NCBI GenBank assembly: GCA_907165275.2
Contig: OU015649.1
Location: 12,740,001 to 12,804,000 of the forward strand
Length of the DNA stretch: 64,000 bases
Reading direction: 5' to 3'
From: Zygaena filipendulae
Taxonomy: Eukaryota; Arthropoda; Insecta; Lepidoptera; Zygaenidae
In this document: in pieces, positions 43,066 through 56,600 of the stretch
How the letters are laid out: each line of letters begins with the position of its first letter
How positions within the stretch are numbered: the stretch's first letter is position 1
Notes under the pieces: model-generated
The model's database searches: none
What the model was told of the DNA's origin: nothing
The model's input: the letters and a program-made list of their open reading frames with translations, nothing else
Made by a program: the position numbers and the translations under genes

Positions 43066-45185
43066 ATGACTGAATCATCTCAGGTAATTTTTATTTTACA
43101 GAATTGTTTCTGCGTTGAGCATGTACATTGGACACGTCACTTCTCCGATGTTTAAATCTGCATTTTTGTTTATTAGGTTTTAAAAATTAACAAATGGGAT
43201 GGAGCAGCGGCAAAAAATGCTGTTGATGATGCTGTACGAGAGGTAAATGAAATTCCGTTATTTTGCACTAGCTGTTCCCCACGGTTTCACCCGCGGTAAT
43301 TTCGGAGTTCTCGCGGGAATTTCGGGTTACAATATAGCTTGTGTTACTCAAGGATAATGTAGCATTCTACTATTGGTAAAATAATTTTCATAATCGGGCC
43401 AGTAGAAGTAAACCCAGAGACTAAAACCTCACAAACTCAAAACTTTACCTCTTTTTAATCGACTTCCCAAATAGGGAGGAGGTTCTCAATTCGACGCGTA
43501 TGTTTTTTTATTTCTTTTTTTTATTATGTTAGTATAGAAAGATATTGTTTGGTTTGAGATTAGTGTACAATAATTTCTTTTTTCGTTTAGGTTCTCACTG
43601 GTGATCTTAAATGCAAAGAGAGCTTTGCGTTAATTGATGGTAGATTGCTGCTATGTGCGTTAGCGGTCGGTGTCGCGCTCTATGCATTATTATGGGACTA
43701 TTTGTACCCATTCCCGCAATCAAGGTACTGTATGTTCTGTTGTTAAAAGTCTCACCTGAATTTATTCAATTTAGGTAGGTATGTAATTTTAAATGTCCAG
43801 TTGATATGTGTGCAATTTAAGTAATAACTTGTTGTTTCGGTGTTCATATCAGAACCATGAACCCTTTCTTCCAGGATAAAAGTGTTCCATATTACTCAAG
43901 ATAAATCTCTATTAGCGAAAGATTTAGAATTGGCTTGGTAGCCCATATAAATGCGTGTTTAATATTTCTTATTGCAGACTGGTACTCATCATTTGTGTGT
44001 CATCTTATTTCGTTCTAATGGGCATCTTGACACTGTACACAACATTCATTGAGAAGGGTATATTTGTGGTTGCCAAAGAGAAAGTGGGAAACAACACAAG
44101 AGTTTGGGAGGCAAGCTCTTATGTGAAGAAGTAAGTTTCATCTTTTTATTGTTTATAATATAATAAGAAATTAGATACATACTAGCTGGTTCCCGTGGTT
44201 TCACCTGCGGTAATATCGGAGATCCTGGGGGTATTATGAGTAAAAAGTAATAGCATTTTTTTTTTCTCTACCTACCCTACTTACAAGTTATAACATGTAA
44301 TGCCTATGCAAAATTTTATACATTGTTACACCCATGTTAAATTTGGAGTTCCCGTGGGAATTCCGGATTACAATATAGCCTATATTACTCAGGGATAATG
44401 TAGCTTTCTAATGGTGAAAGTCCAGTAGTTTTTGAGTTAAATCGTAACAAACAAACAAAAAATAAAATCTTTCCTATTTATAATATTAGTATAGACTAGC
44501 TGTCCCTGCAAATTCGTAAAATTCGGAGTTTCCTCGGGAATTCCGCAGTGAAAAGTATCATAATACTATGGACGCAGATAAGCAATAACATGTTAACCCA
44601 CAAAATTAAGTTATCGATTCAGAGCGATTTATTGAGAGTTAGGGAACGTTTTTTAATTATGTGTTTACCTTATTACATTGCTTAAATATGTAACTAAATA
44701 TTGAACGTAAAAAATGTTGATACAAAATAGCGCTCCTACTTTTGTGGGTTAACACATTATTGCTTATCTATGTCCCTATATCCTTTTCTGTACATCTGCC
44801 AATGTGTATGCAAAATTTCATGATGATCGGTTGAGTGGTGAAAGCAGAACAAACATACCCAAACTCGCATTTATAATATTAGTTAGGATTGTATAGACTA
44901 ATATTATTAATAATTTGAAAAATTGTATCTAGAGAGATTTTTTGAGAATTTGAAATGATTTTAATTGCTGAAGTTACGTTATCATATTATTTTACTTTCA
45001 GACATGATGACAAATACAACTTGGTGCTAGTGTTGCATGACACCAACGGAAAGGCCCGTGAGGCTTCCTTCAACAAATCCTTTGCTAACTTCATTGACAC
45101 CAACGGCACAGTGGTCCAGTCTCTTTTGTTGAATGAGATAACCAAACTCTACAATTCCCTGTTGTCCGAGAAGAAAGACAAGTAA
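43066..45185 (+). CDS. Spcs2: signal peptidase complex subunit 2
   Basis: Exons 43066-43083, 43177-43242, 43591-43724, 43978-44130, 45002-45185; all GT/AG and phase-consistent; 184 residues. SPCS2 (SPC25) is a non-catalytic subunit of the ER signal peptidase complex that helps couple it to the translocon. The sequence reads KINKWDGAAAKNAVDDAVRE, a first membrane segment in LLLCALAVGVALYALLWDYL with YPFP after it, a second in LVLIICVSSYFVLMGILTLY, then EKGIFVVAKEK and a cytosolic C-terminus with HDDKYNLVL and a lysine-rich end (SEKKDK). Length and two-helix topology fit the family (about 180-225 aa). The first exon codes for only six residues. ATTAAA at 45245 is the likely poly(A) signal. Confidence 0.9.
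43267..43450 (+). repeat. S-family repeat in Spcs2 intron 2
   Basis: CACTAGCTGTTCCCCACGGT, TTCGGAGTTCTCGCGGGAAT, then the TATAGCTTGTGTTACTCAAG variant body that also occurs at 18800-18973 and 44182-44490. Confidence 0.65.
44182..44490 (+). repeat. S-family repeat in Spcs2 intron 4
   Basis: ACTAGCTGGTTCCCGTGGTT, then a second head AATTTGGAGTTCCCGTGGGA, TATAGCCTATATTACTCAGG, and the end ATTTATAATATTAGTATAGA. Confidence 0.65.
44570..44775 (+). mobile_element. TIR element A, copy 3 (206 bp), nested
   Basis: Starts GGACGCAGATAAGCAATAAC, ends TTATTGCTTATCTATGTCC, flanked by CTAT on both sides (44566-44569, 44776-44779). It interrupts an S-family repeat: GAAAAGTATCATAATA on the left and ATCCTTTTCTGTACATCTGC on the right are adjacent modules in other copies. 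Confidence 0.85.
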
Positions 45186-45244
45186 TGTTTGCATTTGTGT
45201 TACTACTTGTAATTTATAAGGTCTGAATTATTGTATTTGATCAC

Positions 45245-45250
45245 ATTAAA
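45245..45250 (+). terminator. probable poly(A) signal of Spcs2
   Basis: ATTAAA 60 bases after the stop at 45183-45185; no AATAAA is closer. Confidence 0.5.
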
Positions 45251-45306
45251 AATGACGATTCATGAGAAATGTTTTTTTTTTATATTTACTAGATAAATAT
45301 AATATA

Positions 45307-45475
45307 CTAGCTGTCCCCCGCGATTTCATCCGCGGTAATTTCGGAGCTCCGCGGGAATTCCGGGATAAAACTATCCTATCTTTTAAGTTGGACCATATAT
45401 GGTTACAAAATTTTATCAAAATTCGTTCACTAGTTTCGGAGTCCATCACAGACAAACAACGTGACACGTGATTTG
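45307..45475 (+). repeat. S-type repeat
   Basis: ACTAGCTGTCCCCCGCGATT, TCATCCGCGGTAATTTCGGA, then GTTGGACCATATATGGTTAC and ATTCGTTCACTAGTTTCGGA; the body differs from the main S type, so it is a subfamily. Confidence 0.6.
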
Positions 45476-48229
45476 TATATATTAGATAATATAATATATT
45501 TTGATGTATTGATTACGAAATTACCTACAAGAATAATACCTTCTACATTTAAAATATGCATACCTACATAATATTCCTTCCATTACGTGCCACCTCTAAT
45601 TTCACTCTATCATGCGAAAATAGAAAAGGTACCTACCAAATGCCTTTTCATTTTCCATCAAAATAGTGACAATATTTTCCAATGAGTGTGACGGACAAAA
45701 TAATAATATTTTAGTCGATATCGGCCGTTACGGAACCCTAAAAACAAAACCTGTAGCACAGATAATATAATACTATCCTGTAGGAAGGATGAGCAACGCC
45801 ATCTGGCGGCGAATAGTCGTAAATTTTAATCCAAAAAAACATTTCTCTACTAAAACATCACTGGTCACTAGATGTCACTACGTGTATAAATCTGAAGTTG
45901 GCAAGTTCCAATTTGGATCGAACTAAAATAATACGCGACGACAGTCAAATCAGTAGGGTAAACCGGGCGTGTATGGCACGTCGCGTCGTGTCCCTACAAA
46001 AGTAATAGTGTAGTGTTTAACCTTAGTTTAGTGTATCACCTGATTTATTTGAACCCTTCACTTATATAATAAACTAGTGATGTGACAGTATATTTTTTGT
46101 TTTTTGTTGATCCATTAAATTTTGATTTAAATTTATGTAACTCTGACTAATAACATTAAAGTCGATTTTGAAATATTAAATGTTTGTTTTATAGGAATTT
46201 TCTGGATATCATAGTAATAGGTATGTCACTTTTACTCATAATTATTATATTTAAAGTGCTTACAATATTATATTGTTATATTGTTTATTAATTATAATTT
46301 AGATGTGGCGCAAATAACAATTTTTATGTATATAGTTATGTACTGATCCTATTAATTTTATCTGCTCACGAATTCATATTATTCAACATTAGGTATAATT
46401 ATTATTGTATGAACTACATGATATTCCTTATTTTTTCAAGTCCTAACATAGAGACGATATGTTTGTTATTGTTTCAATTATTATGTCATGTTGTACCTAC
46501 CTAGGTATCACTTACAAAAAATATCAGACCAAGTTGTTATTAAAATGATAAAAACTAAGTAGAATTTTACGTAACATTAAATATTAATATATTACAGTAG
46601 CTACTATTATTTAATTGTTTTTTGTATATTTTTCCAATAAAAATTATTTTTCATTTTTCAATTATGATTATTCTTAAATAATATTGCATGATTTGCATCG
46701 ATTCTCATATGACATCATTGACTGATTGTAGAGTGACGCTCCGGTGAAGCCTGCTCTGACGCGTGACATTTTAATTTTAATATTACGTAGGTATATTTAA
46801 TTAAAAATGACAGATGTTTCAATAAAGTTTACTAACCACTTAAATTGCATGAAAAATTATTAAAAGATGAAAAGAAAAATGTACCTTATTAACAGATGTT
46901 AACTTAGATTTCATGTTGTATAGTAGCCATAATTATATAAAACACTCGTGCCTACCATGTCGTGATCACCTGACATTTTTGCTTTAAGAATAATTGTCAA
47001 GCCCTGTCACTAACAATACTATGATGTCGTCCGGTCTATTTTGGTGTTAGCTTGAGCTAGTTCAGCACGTGGTACACTGTCTACTGTATGAGGTGATATA
47101 CCTACCTATAGAATAAACACTAATAAATAGGTACTATCATGCGTGTGTAGCAAGTGCACGTTTACTTCTGTTCTCTCCCGGATCGAGATGTGTCTCGAAT
47201 AAAATTGGAACTCAATTTAATGAACGCAGAGTCACTTGCCAAGATTTCTCCGGCTAAGATTTCATTATGTGTAACGTTGTAACATGTAAACCAATGTACT
47301 CGATGACTCTAAATAATTTCTTATATTCTTATAATAAAAAAATATTTGGATTAGTGATATTATGATTTCCAATAGCAGAATGCCTGATGTTCTAGTATAT
47401 GCTCTATAATGAAACCCACGACGCCAAATCACGCTGAAGGAAAGACCAAATTCGCTTTTCATCCGCTAGCCGAATCACTGAACAAGGTCGCAATTGCTCA
47501 TAGAGCATGAAAAAACAGTACTTTTCTCAAGGGTAGTTAAAAAAGTGTGTTTTCCGATACGGATATTCAAATTAAACGATAGCAAAGAAGAAAATTCATG
47601 AAACTTTAGAGCTATGAAGGGAGTCAATATAGAGATAATCCTTTTGATTATAATAAATCTTTTTATTAAATTTATTCATCAAGATAGGTACTTAATCATT
47701 AATTATCAAAGACAAATTTATGTAATTTAGTTTTTATTTCACTCGCATTCGTGAAAAAGCACTTGCGAAACCTTGACCTTGAGTGATGAGTCACCACCAG
47801 CCTAGACCATAGACACCACAAATCATAATAGATAGGTGCGGTGCACTCGAGACTCAGTAAGTGATAATCACATATCATTTCAAAGTGATACAACGCTACG
47901 AAGTGCTAAAACTAGATAAGAAAAAAGATTATCTTCCAGTTTCAACAACGCAGATGCATCATTTAATTACAGAGATAAGATAAAATATGTAACTACTTAA
48001 TAGGGATAAGAGTAATAATAGATACTTCACACTGCAAATTAAGCTTTGCTAAAATTAGCTTCAGGTCACTTAATATGTTAGACTTAATAGTGTAACAATG
48101 CTTGTTTCTTTTATGAACTAGCGATTGCTATACATAATAAGACTCTTGAGTTTTGATACTTAGTTACTAAGTATAGGAAAATATTCAGCACGCCACGCAC
48201 ACATTGTAAATTACGAATCACTTATATCA

Positions 48230-48450
48230 AATAGCTATTTCCCGTGGTTTCACCTGCGTTTATGTCGTAGTTCCCGCGAGAATTCTGGGATAAAAAGTGT
48301 GTCCCTACTCCCTATGTCCTTTTCTGTACCCCTGACAACGGGTATGCAAAATTTCATGATGATTGGTCAAGCCGTTAAGGCGTGAAAATGTAAGAAAAAA
48401 ATAAATAAACTCACATTCGCTGCATTCGCCTTTATAATAATAAGGATGTC
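48230..48450 (+). repeat. S-family repeat, complete
   Basis: TTCCCGTGGTTTCACCTGCG, AGTTCCCGCGAGAATTCTGG, TGTCCTTTTCTGTACCCCTG, AATTTCATGATGATTGGTCA, TTAAGGCGTGAAAATGTAAG and CCTTTATAATAATAAGGATG. Confidence 0.7.
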
Positions 48451-49411
48451 TACTTGAAACACAAGATTAGCTTGAACATCTATCGATTAGAGTCGAGTTG
48501 AGTAAAAAACCTACCACCTACCTTATTACTTTACTGACAATGAGATTTTATGATATCATGATGATGACGATGACGACGATTGTTCCTGCAAAGCGCGAAT
48601 GATTTGGCAGCGATAAAAGAAATTGTAAATTATTATTTTACGATTTGATAAAAGTATTCATTTATGAGTCACCACAAGGTCCAGTCACCACGTAAACACT
48701 GACATGTTTATATCGTCGTTAATGTTTATCTACCTGGGTTTCATTGATATTATAAGTAGCACCTACGTTTGTATAAGTAGGTACCTGCTTATTTTATTAG
48801 GATTCTGACGGCCAAGGTTAAAAGTCAACAGTAAACCATTATTAATTATAGGTATACAGGGTATGCTGTTGCCCGCGGTTTCACCCGCGTTAATTTCGGA
48901 GATTCAGTGGGAATTCCGGCATAAACATTTGGATTGGATTTGGTTGAGGGGGGGGGGGGGGGGCGGGATTTGGTTGCACTACAATTTTTTTTAACAAGGT
49001 GGTCATAGAAGTGACGTCAAATAGTAAAATTTAGGGGCTCAAATTGAGAAGTAAGTACCTATCTGAATTGAGTTCATATACCTACTCGTATTTTACGCGA
49101 TTTCATAGTTTTTAAAATGAATTTTTGAAAATAATCGACCCATATTTGGTGAAAAGACGCAAGCTTGCAAAGATTTTTCTAATGTCTAAATAAAGTACCT
49201 ATACCTACTTTGATCTTCAGGAGGGGGAATTGCATCCACGCCCCCCGTAGATCTGCGTACAAAAAGCACCCCATATCCCACTCTGTATCCCTGATAACGT
49301 GTATACAAAACTTCATGGTGATCGGTTGAGCCGTTAAATCGTTACAACAAACAAATAAACTCACTTTCGAATTTATAATATTAGTTAGGATTAGGTATGC
49401 ATTAGTATTTA

Positions 49412-49592
49412 GTAGCTGTTCCCCGTGGTTTCGCCCCCGTTAATTTTGGAGTTCCCGCGAGAATTTCGGGATAAAAGTACCTGTCCTTTTCTGTAGGAAC
49501 CTTTTTGCATGCAGAATTTCATGATGATCGGATGAGCCGTTACGGCGTGAAAGCGTAACAAGCAAACACACTTTCACAACTATTATAATAGG
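49412..49592 (+). repeat. S-family repeat
   Basis: AGCTGTTCCCCGTGGTTTCG, GAGTTCCCGCGAGAATTTCG, GAATTTCATGATGATCGGAT and TTACGGCGTGAAAGCGTAAC. A further copy lacking its head ends at 49395. Confidence 0.7.
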
Positions 49593-49672
49593 ATGCTGTC
49601 ATTGGTTTTCCTTACTTAATTGGTACATAACTCGCTCTTACATAATTCAGTGCCATTAGGTACTAAACGTCT

Positions 49673-49914
49673 GACCGCCGCACTCAGAGTCGACTTTAAT
49701 GATTACTTAGTTAAGTATAGATTTTTAAAACAAAACTGCCGCAATCAGACAAGTTTAATAAAATAATGTGAATTGGCAATTAACTAATTATGTTACATCT
49801 CATTAAATGCCAATTAACATTAATTTACTGAACGGCTCTGATTGTGGTAGTTTTGTTTTAAAAATCTATACTTAACTAAGTAATCATTAAAGTCGACTCT
49901 GAGTGCGGCCGTGA
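49673..49914 (+). mobile_element. palindromic element C, copy 1
   Basis: About 80-bp arms: CGCACTCAGAGTCGACTTTA to AACAAAACTGCCGCAATCAG on the left, mirrored by CTGATTGTGGTAGTTTTGTT to AAGTCGACTCTGAGTGCGGC on the right. The centre (TTACATCTCATTAAATGCCA) sets its orientation. Confidence 0.8.
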
Positions 49915-50239
49915 GACTGTGTAATAATTAACAGCCATCATAATTTTTACCTAACCGTTTATTCATGGTTGTCTAGGCTGCACTATTCAAATTAGTGCTT
50001 GCATGTCACACACGCTATTAGCTTACGGTGTGGTCAATACTTAGTCGAATTTAAATCCAAAACGCCCACGTTATTTTTTTGCTACACCTTGCTATATTTC
50101 TGAAAGAGTTTACTAAGATAAAACTACAACCAAAATATACATAATTACCTACCTAGATGTTGAGTATCAACTGTCGGACCCGAAAATGAAACGATCCCGC
50201 GGGAATTCCGGGTAGATAACAAACTAACAATTGCATTTA

Positions 50240-50481
50240 CGGCTGCACTCAGAGTCGACTTTAATGATTACTTAGTTAAGTATAGATTTTTAAAACAAAA
50301 CTGCCGCAATCAGAGACGTTCAGTAAATTAATGTTAATTGGCATTTAATGAGATGTAACTTAATTAGTGAAATGCCAATTGACAATAATTTATTAAACTT
50401 GTCTGATTGCTGCAGTTTTGTTTTAAAGATCTATACTTAACTAAGTAATCATTAAAGTCGACTCTGAGTGCGGCGGTTAGA
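50240..50481 (-). mobile_element. palindromic element C, copy 2
   Basis: Same arms as copy 1, with the centre reverse-complemented (TGGCATTTAATGAGATGTAA). It ends about 205 bases before the mGPDH start codon. Confidence 0.8.
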
Positions 50482-50685
50482 CATAATAAAAAGGATTTCG
50501 TTTCTGATTGAACATGCAAATGCCATATTATACTCAGGTTTGTATCCCGGAGAGATGGGCGAAGACTATGGACTCGAAATTGAATATTCTGTGCTATAAA
50601 CATCCACTTGTTACGATCGATCCTTACAGAATTGTCATTTTGATTGTTGACCTTTAATGCGCCTGCAATGTGTATCTTGCAGAAA

Positions 50686-53600
50686 ATGTCTCGGAGAAGA
50701 TTGTTGGTAGGGGGCGCAGCAGGTGTGACTGGAGCGGCAATCGCCGTGTGGGCATTGGCTGCCGATGACTCAGCAAGCGTGAGTAAAAAGAAAATAGACC
50801 GCTTTGGCTTATTCAGAGGGTGTAATTTTAAATGAGGGCTGTTATATACAAGCCTTCCGTTATTCATGCTTACATGTAATTAGGTACAAGTAAAAAAAAC
50901 TATTACTTACCTTATTAACAGAGAAAACCATAAAAAAGTGGGTTAGTGACATCTACATTTAATTTGTCGGCGCATTAATGCCAAAAAAGCTTGGAAATTA
51001 GGCTCAATTTTCATCATTTTTTTATGAGTGAAAGTTAACTCTAGGTACCTATTTATTTTAGTTGATTGAGACGAGAATCAAATACCTTTAATTATATCAA
51101 CTCCTTGAATGCGACTCTCGTTTTCTTTTAAAGTTTATACCCTGTTTAAAATGCGTACAATTATTAAGTAACCTATATATGAGAAATTGAATATTAATTC
51201 AATTAGGAATTATCCTATAAAAGAACTCGGTCACTGCCATACTACTGACCTTGAAAAGACATTTTATCGATTTACCTTATTTAGCTTTAGAAGCGAGGTA
51301 CCTACTGTATTTGGTACAGGAAAATCACAAAGAGTATATAACCACTACGTGGAAAATCAATTAGGTAACAGTGAATGAAGTGTCCCCGTCTTCCCCAAGT
51401 CACAGATAATATTATAATACTATACTCCCAAGCTGTTATTGTAACGCCCCCTGTTATCGGATAGCTTTACAAAATAACACATCTATTCAATAATATGACA
51501 TAATACATTAAAAACCCATTGAGTTGTTTTTAAGTGATCACGGGTCGAATCATAGTAGATACGTAATTGAGCTTCTAATGCACAGTTATAAAATTACAAA
51601 ATAAAGTGCATATATTTATTTATTTATTTAATTCTTTTTTGCACATAATATAACTATTTTACAGTAGGTACCTACCTAAAGAGAAGAAAAAAGCAAACGG
51701 AGGTCTTATCGCATAATTGCGATCTCACAATATCCTATGTTGGCACTTGCCGTCTGGTGTCTAATAAGAATTACCTACCTACTCAGCCTCAAGTGAAGAA
51801 ATATCACGCCGCATCATCACGTTTTCCCATATTTTCCAGTGGAATGTGCGAGAAACAAGTCTTTAGCTCTAGCTACGTGTCTACATGAAAATCTAATATT
51901 TTCAGAACTGGTACAAACCGACCACTGTTGCCGCGAAGACAGAGCGTAAGAAGCGCCCCCTGCCGACGCGCGCCGATCAGGTCACCAGTCTACAGGCCGG
52001 CCACACGTATGACATCCTCATTATTGGAGGGGGCGCAACCGGCGTCGGCTGCGCACTCGACGCTACTACTAGAGGTGAGGCTGAACGGGACTTTGGAACC
52101 CTTCATGCAAAGGTTGAGTTCATGAAGGATTTTTTTTAAGTATACATTAATTTCATTAAATGAAGGTTGAAACTTGAACCACTGTTCGACTGCACTGAGA
52201 ACGGTGGACGTCCATCTGATGATATGATGATGACGACAGTCTCTATGTGTTGGAATATTTTGTTGGAGTACTCTATGCTGTGTTTGATGCTGTCAGATAA
52301 AATTTTCAATCTATAGGTGATATAAAGATATATAAAAGCTAAAGGTCACCGACTACGTGACCTATAACGCTGAATTTAGGTAGATAGGTTTACGGAGATC
52401 AGAAGTCAGCTAAGAAAGGATTCCACGAGAGTTCCCCGGGAACTCCCAAGAAATGCGGATGAAAGTGAGGAAAAAAAAAATGTTTTTTTTTACAATGGAC
52501 ATCCTTACTAATATTATAAATGCGAAAGTGAATGTGTTTGTTTATTTGTTTGTTTGTTACGCTTTCACGTCTGCGCTCACGCTCACGCTGCCGATCATCA
52601 TCAAATTTTGCATAAACGTTTTCAGGGGTACAGAAAAGGACATAGGGTAGGTACTTTTTATCCCGGAATTCCTGCGGGAACTCCGAACTTATCGCGGGTG
52701 AAACCGCGCCGAACAGCTAGTAGTTCAATATTATACTAAACTATAAAAAAAAAGAATATAAACCGTGACATTCTTGCCTGTCTCGTAGGCCTCCGCACCG
52801 CCCTAGTGGAGGCCGACGACTTCGCCAGCGGCACCTCCAGCCGCAGCACGAAGCTCATCCACGGCGGCGTCCGCTACCTACAGAAGGCGATCATGCAGCT
52901 AGATTACGACCAGTACAAGATGGTGAAAGAGGCGTTGCACGAACGCGCCAACATGCTGGAAGTGGCTCCGCACCTGACCAGGCCTTTGCCCATCTTGCTC
53001 CCCGTTTATAAGTAAGTAGAGCGTAGGTACCTATACAATAATATTAATAACTATAGTAGGTTGTTCCCGGCGGTTTCACCCGCGTTAATTTCGGAGATCC
53101 CGCGGGTATTCCGAGATAAAAATACTATCATATATATTTCCTTATGCAAAATTTTATCCCATGTCTTTCTCTGTGTAAGGATGCTTAGACATTAACTCTC
53201 AGCGCCAAGCAACATTTGTGCTACTATGGATACCACTGGTATATACTTACCTACATCTTACTTTTTAAGGTCAGACTTAGTCTTCATCAAATATACAGGA
53301 ATATTTTTAAGCAATGCGCAAAAAAATTTTGGTGGTTCAGTATCAGTAATAGAACACATTTCCATTATTTATTCAAAACTTTTTTATATTTTTTTATCCG
53401 GCTTTAAATTAGCAAAATATGGACACTCTATTTGTAACAATATCAATGAACGCGCGCGCTGTGCGGTGTACGCGGCGGTGTGGCAGCGGGGGTGAACGAC
53501 CGCGATCAGCTGTCGGTACCCACGTAAATACTTAGCTGAACGAGCGCTTCGCGCGCAGCGGTCAATAAATCAACTGCAAAGTATACATCTTTCGTTCACG

Positions 53601-56600
53601 ATAACTTTATTTTTTTGTACTAAGACTCATCAAAATAAAAAAAGGTGTTTATTAAAACTCCTTTAAGTTTAATTTATAAAAGTTTGCGCACTGAATAAAA
53701 AATATTCCTGTATAACTATTCTATTCTAGTATAGACGCGGGAGTCGAATCCGCGACACCTTAGTGGAGTATACTTGTTTACCACTACACCAACGGTGCTG
53801 TCGAACTTACGTCAAGAGCACTTTGACATGAATGAGGTAACCAGATCACGATTTTGAAATATGACTACACCTTTCTGTAACATTCTGTATAGTTACTGTA
53901 AGTATAAAAAAATCAGCTAATTCTATCACATCCATCTTTTGTATACTCAACTGGTTTTCTAATTACAAATTAATCGTCTTTTCTCCAGATGGTGGCAAGT
54001 CCCCTACTACTGGTTCGGCATAAAGATGTACGACTTGGTGGCTGGCGATCGCAACGTCAAGAGCTCCTACTATTTGTCCAAGAAGAACACACTCGAATAT
54101 TTCCCCATGTTGAAATCGGACAATCTTTGTGGTGGCATCGTCTATTACGATGGTATGTGCTCGAACCACTTATCAAAGGCAACCTGTTGGTGCTGCTAGC
54201 TTTTAGAATGTGGGCGATTTTATAATGGAACCAGTATCTACAGGAAAACATTCTTTCGAGGTTGGAGCTAGCTGTAAGAATGAGCCTTTTTCATATTTCA
54301 CATACTGTATACATGATAAATATATTACATAACTTACATATTATAAGTTTCTTTGTCCAAAGAAACCCCGTATAAACAACTGGTCAACTACCTTTCCCTT
54401 CGGTTTAACTCGGTACCCTATGACGTTTTATGTACCTCTGACAACGTGTATGCAAAACATCATTATCGGTTAAGTACATAGTTAAGGCGTAAAAGCGTAA
54501 CAAACGGACAGAGTTTTCGCAATGTAATAGGTACCTTTATTTCATTCGTTTTACTTCATCTATCTACCTAAACTTTCTCATTTGTAACATTAGTACATAA
54601 TAGATTAGTTAGGATTAGATAATATGGATTGTTTATGCGTTCACGGAGCTAGGATGCGCAACATGATATTATCGAACGATAACGATATTGTCGTGTCGAC
54701 AAGTTTATCGAACGAAAGATAAAATTGTCGACACGACAAATATTTGTGGGCGTCCAAGCAAAAAAGTGCAGTAGTGGGGTATTGAGTTAAGACTAGATTC
54801 GGTTAAACATTTTGTACCACTGGTAGACAAAACGATATATTATGTCGACGAGAATCGATAAAATGGCTCGATAAAATTTTATCATGTTGCGCATCCTAGC
54901 TCCACAGGGGGCCGATTTATTATCGCGCTATTTTTGAACGCTATTGCTTTTTGGTTTTGATTTCTCTAGATCCTGACGCTCGTTCAAGTTCGGGCAAAGG
55001 TTAAACAACATTATTTTCTAAATAAGAGTTGAATCGTCATCTTTAAAATAATCAGCGTGATACGAAATATTCTCTAAATATTACTCAGTATTCTTCTGAG
55101 AAATATTATTTAAAAATTTGACTTTGACGTTTATTAGTTTTGTTTCGTAATATCGATCATTATAAGATAAGATTAGATTTATTTATTTCACTTTTACAAA
55201 AAAGATCCAGTAAAAGTTTTTAAGTCGGCGACTACATGTTTCGTCATTCTTTTCGTGCCTGATGTCAGCAGGAAAACGCTCATAGTACGTAGGGCCGATT
55301 ACGCGAGCATTCTCTGCGGCGCGGCACTAGTTGCAGACGCGATAAAATAGCGCGATCGGCCTCCAGGTCAGCAGGACGACGCGCGCATGAACCTGGCGAT
55401 CGCGCTGACGGCGGCGCGGCACGGCGCCACCATCGCCAACCACGTGAAGGTGCTGCAGCTGCACAAGGCGGCCGGCAAGCTGAGCGGCGCCCGCCTGCGC
55501 GTGAGCATCCCCCGCACAGTTCATTCTTAGAGCCTGTCCAGATGAGGCGTTTTAAGCGCGAGTCGAGAACGCACGTGTTCCAGAGATACTAGAGCCACAT
55601 AGATCCCGTCCAGATGCTCTCGCGCGTAAAACGCTTGCAACGCGTCGGACTCTCGACTCACGCGTTCTCGACACTCGCGAAAAACGCCTCATCTTCTTAC
55701 TACACAAAACGCTACCACACCCGTGAGGGCGCGTTCCCACTATGTCGTGACCACAGAGCAAATAAATTAAATAGAGAGGACATAAAGGCGGGGTACGCGC
55801 GCCACGGGTACGAAGGAAGTTAGGGCAAATGCTCTAACTTGCCCAAAAGGTCTTTTGCTAGTATCCCAAGTACATTTTGAATTTTGAAAACAGTGATTTA
55901 GTAAAAAGATACCCATAAAGCGTTTAATACATTCCTTTATGTTTAATTGGTCCATGACGTTAATGAATGTTGCCAATTTTCTCTAACACGGCCCCGAGTA
56001 ACTACCTGGCACCTGTGTACGGGTTTTAATAAAATAATCTGGTAGGTATCTTGCCGAGGTCGATGTAACCAGTATACAGAAGTAGCGATACTTGCGCTAT
56101 CACGATCACTGATTTCTTTGGGTATTTCTAATTAAAATTCACTTAATTTGTCAGGACGAGCTGACCGGCAAGGAGTGGGACGTGAAGGCGAAGTGCATCA
56201 TCAACGCGACGGGCCCGTTCACCGACTCCATCCGGAAAATGGACGACGCCACCGTCAAGGAGATCTGCTGCCCCTCGTCGGGGGTGCACATTGTGTTGCC
56301 CGCGTATTACAGGTACACACCCAAACACTGGTGAAAACTTCGTTAGTGCGATTCAGGATCTCCATCTAGCTAGTATTCGTAGCTTCGTTGTAGTTCGTGA
56401 CTTGTGGCGTAGAGGTCGACACAGTACCCTATGTCCTTCTCTGTACTCCTCTGTACTCCTGACTTCTGACTGCCAAATCTCATGATGATCGGTTGAGTAG
56501 TTAAGGCGTGAAAGCGTAAAAAACAAACAAACTTACATTCGTATTTGTAATAGTAAGGAATGCGAAGTTATACGTTTATTTTGTTATTCTTTAATTGTTT

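Larger units (their letters stand above)
45476..50685. other. intergenic between Spcs2 and mGPDH
   Basis: No coding exon is supported. A TATAAAT at 45885-45891 and a short segment bounded by acceptor- and donor-like sites (about 46195-46220) could belong to a distant 5' UTR of mGPDH, whose first coding exon is preceded by an acceptor at 50682; this is guesswork. S repeats lie at 48230-48450, 48867-48930, 49250-49395 and 49412-49592. A poly-G run is at 48949-48963. Two palindromic elements are at 49673-49914 and 50240-50481. Confidence 0.4.

Noticed and set aside
45885..45953. TATAAAT plus a TCAGT initiator as the mGPDH core promoter
   Set aside because: Their spacing is about 60 bases instead of the usual 25-35, and the first coding exon is nearly 5 kb away. 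Kept only as a remark on the intergenic region.
53742..53812. A functional tRNA gene on the minus strand
   Set aside because: Box A and box B are recognisable, but the acceptor ends do not pair and there is no clear anticodon stem. Listed only as tRNA-like.
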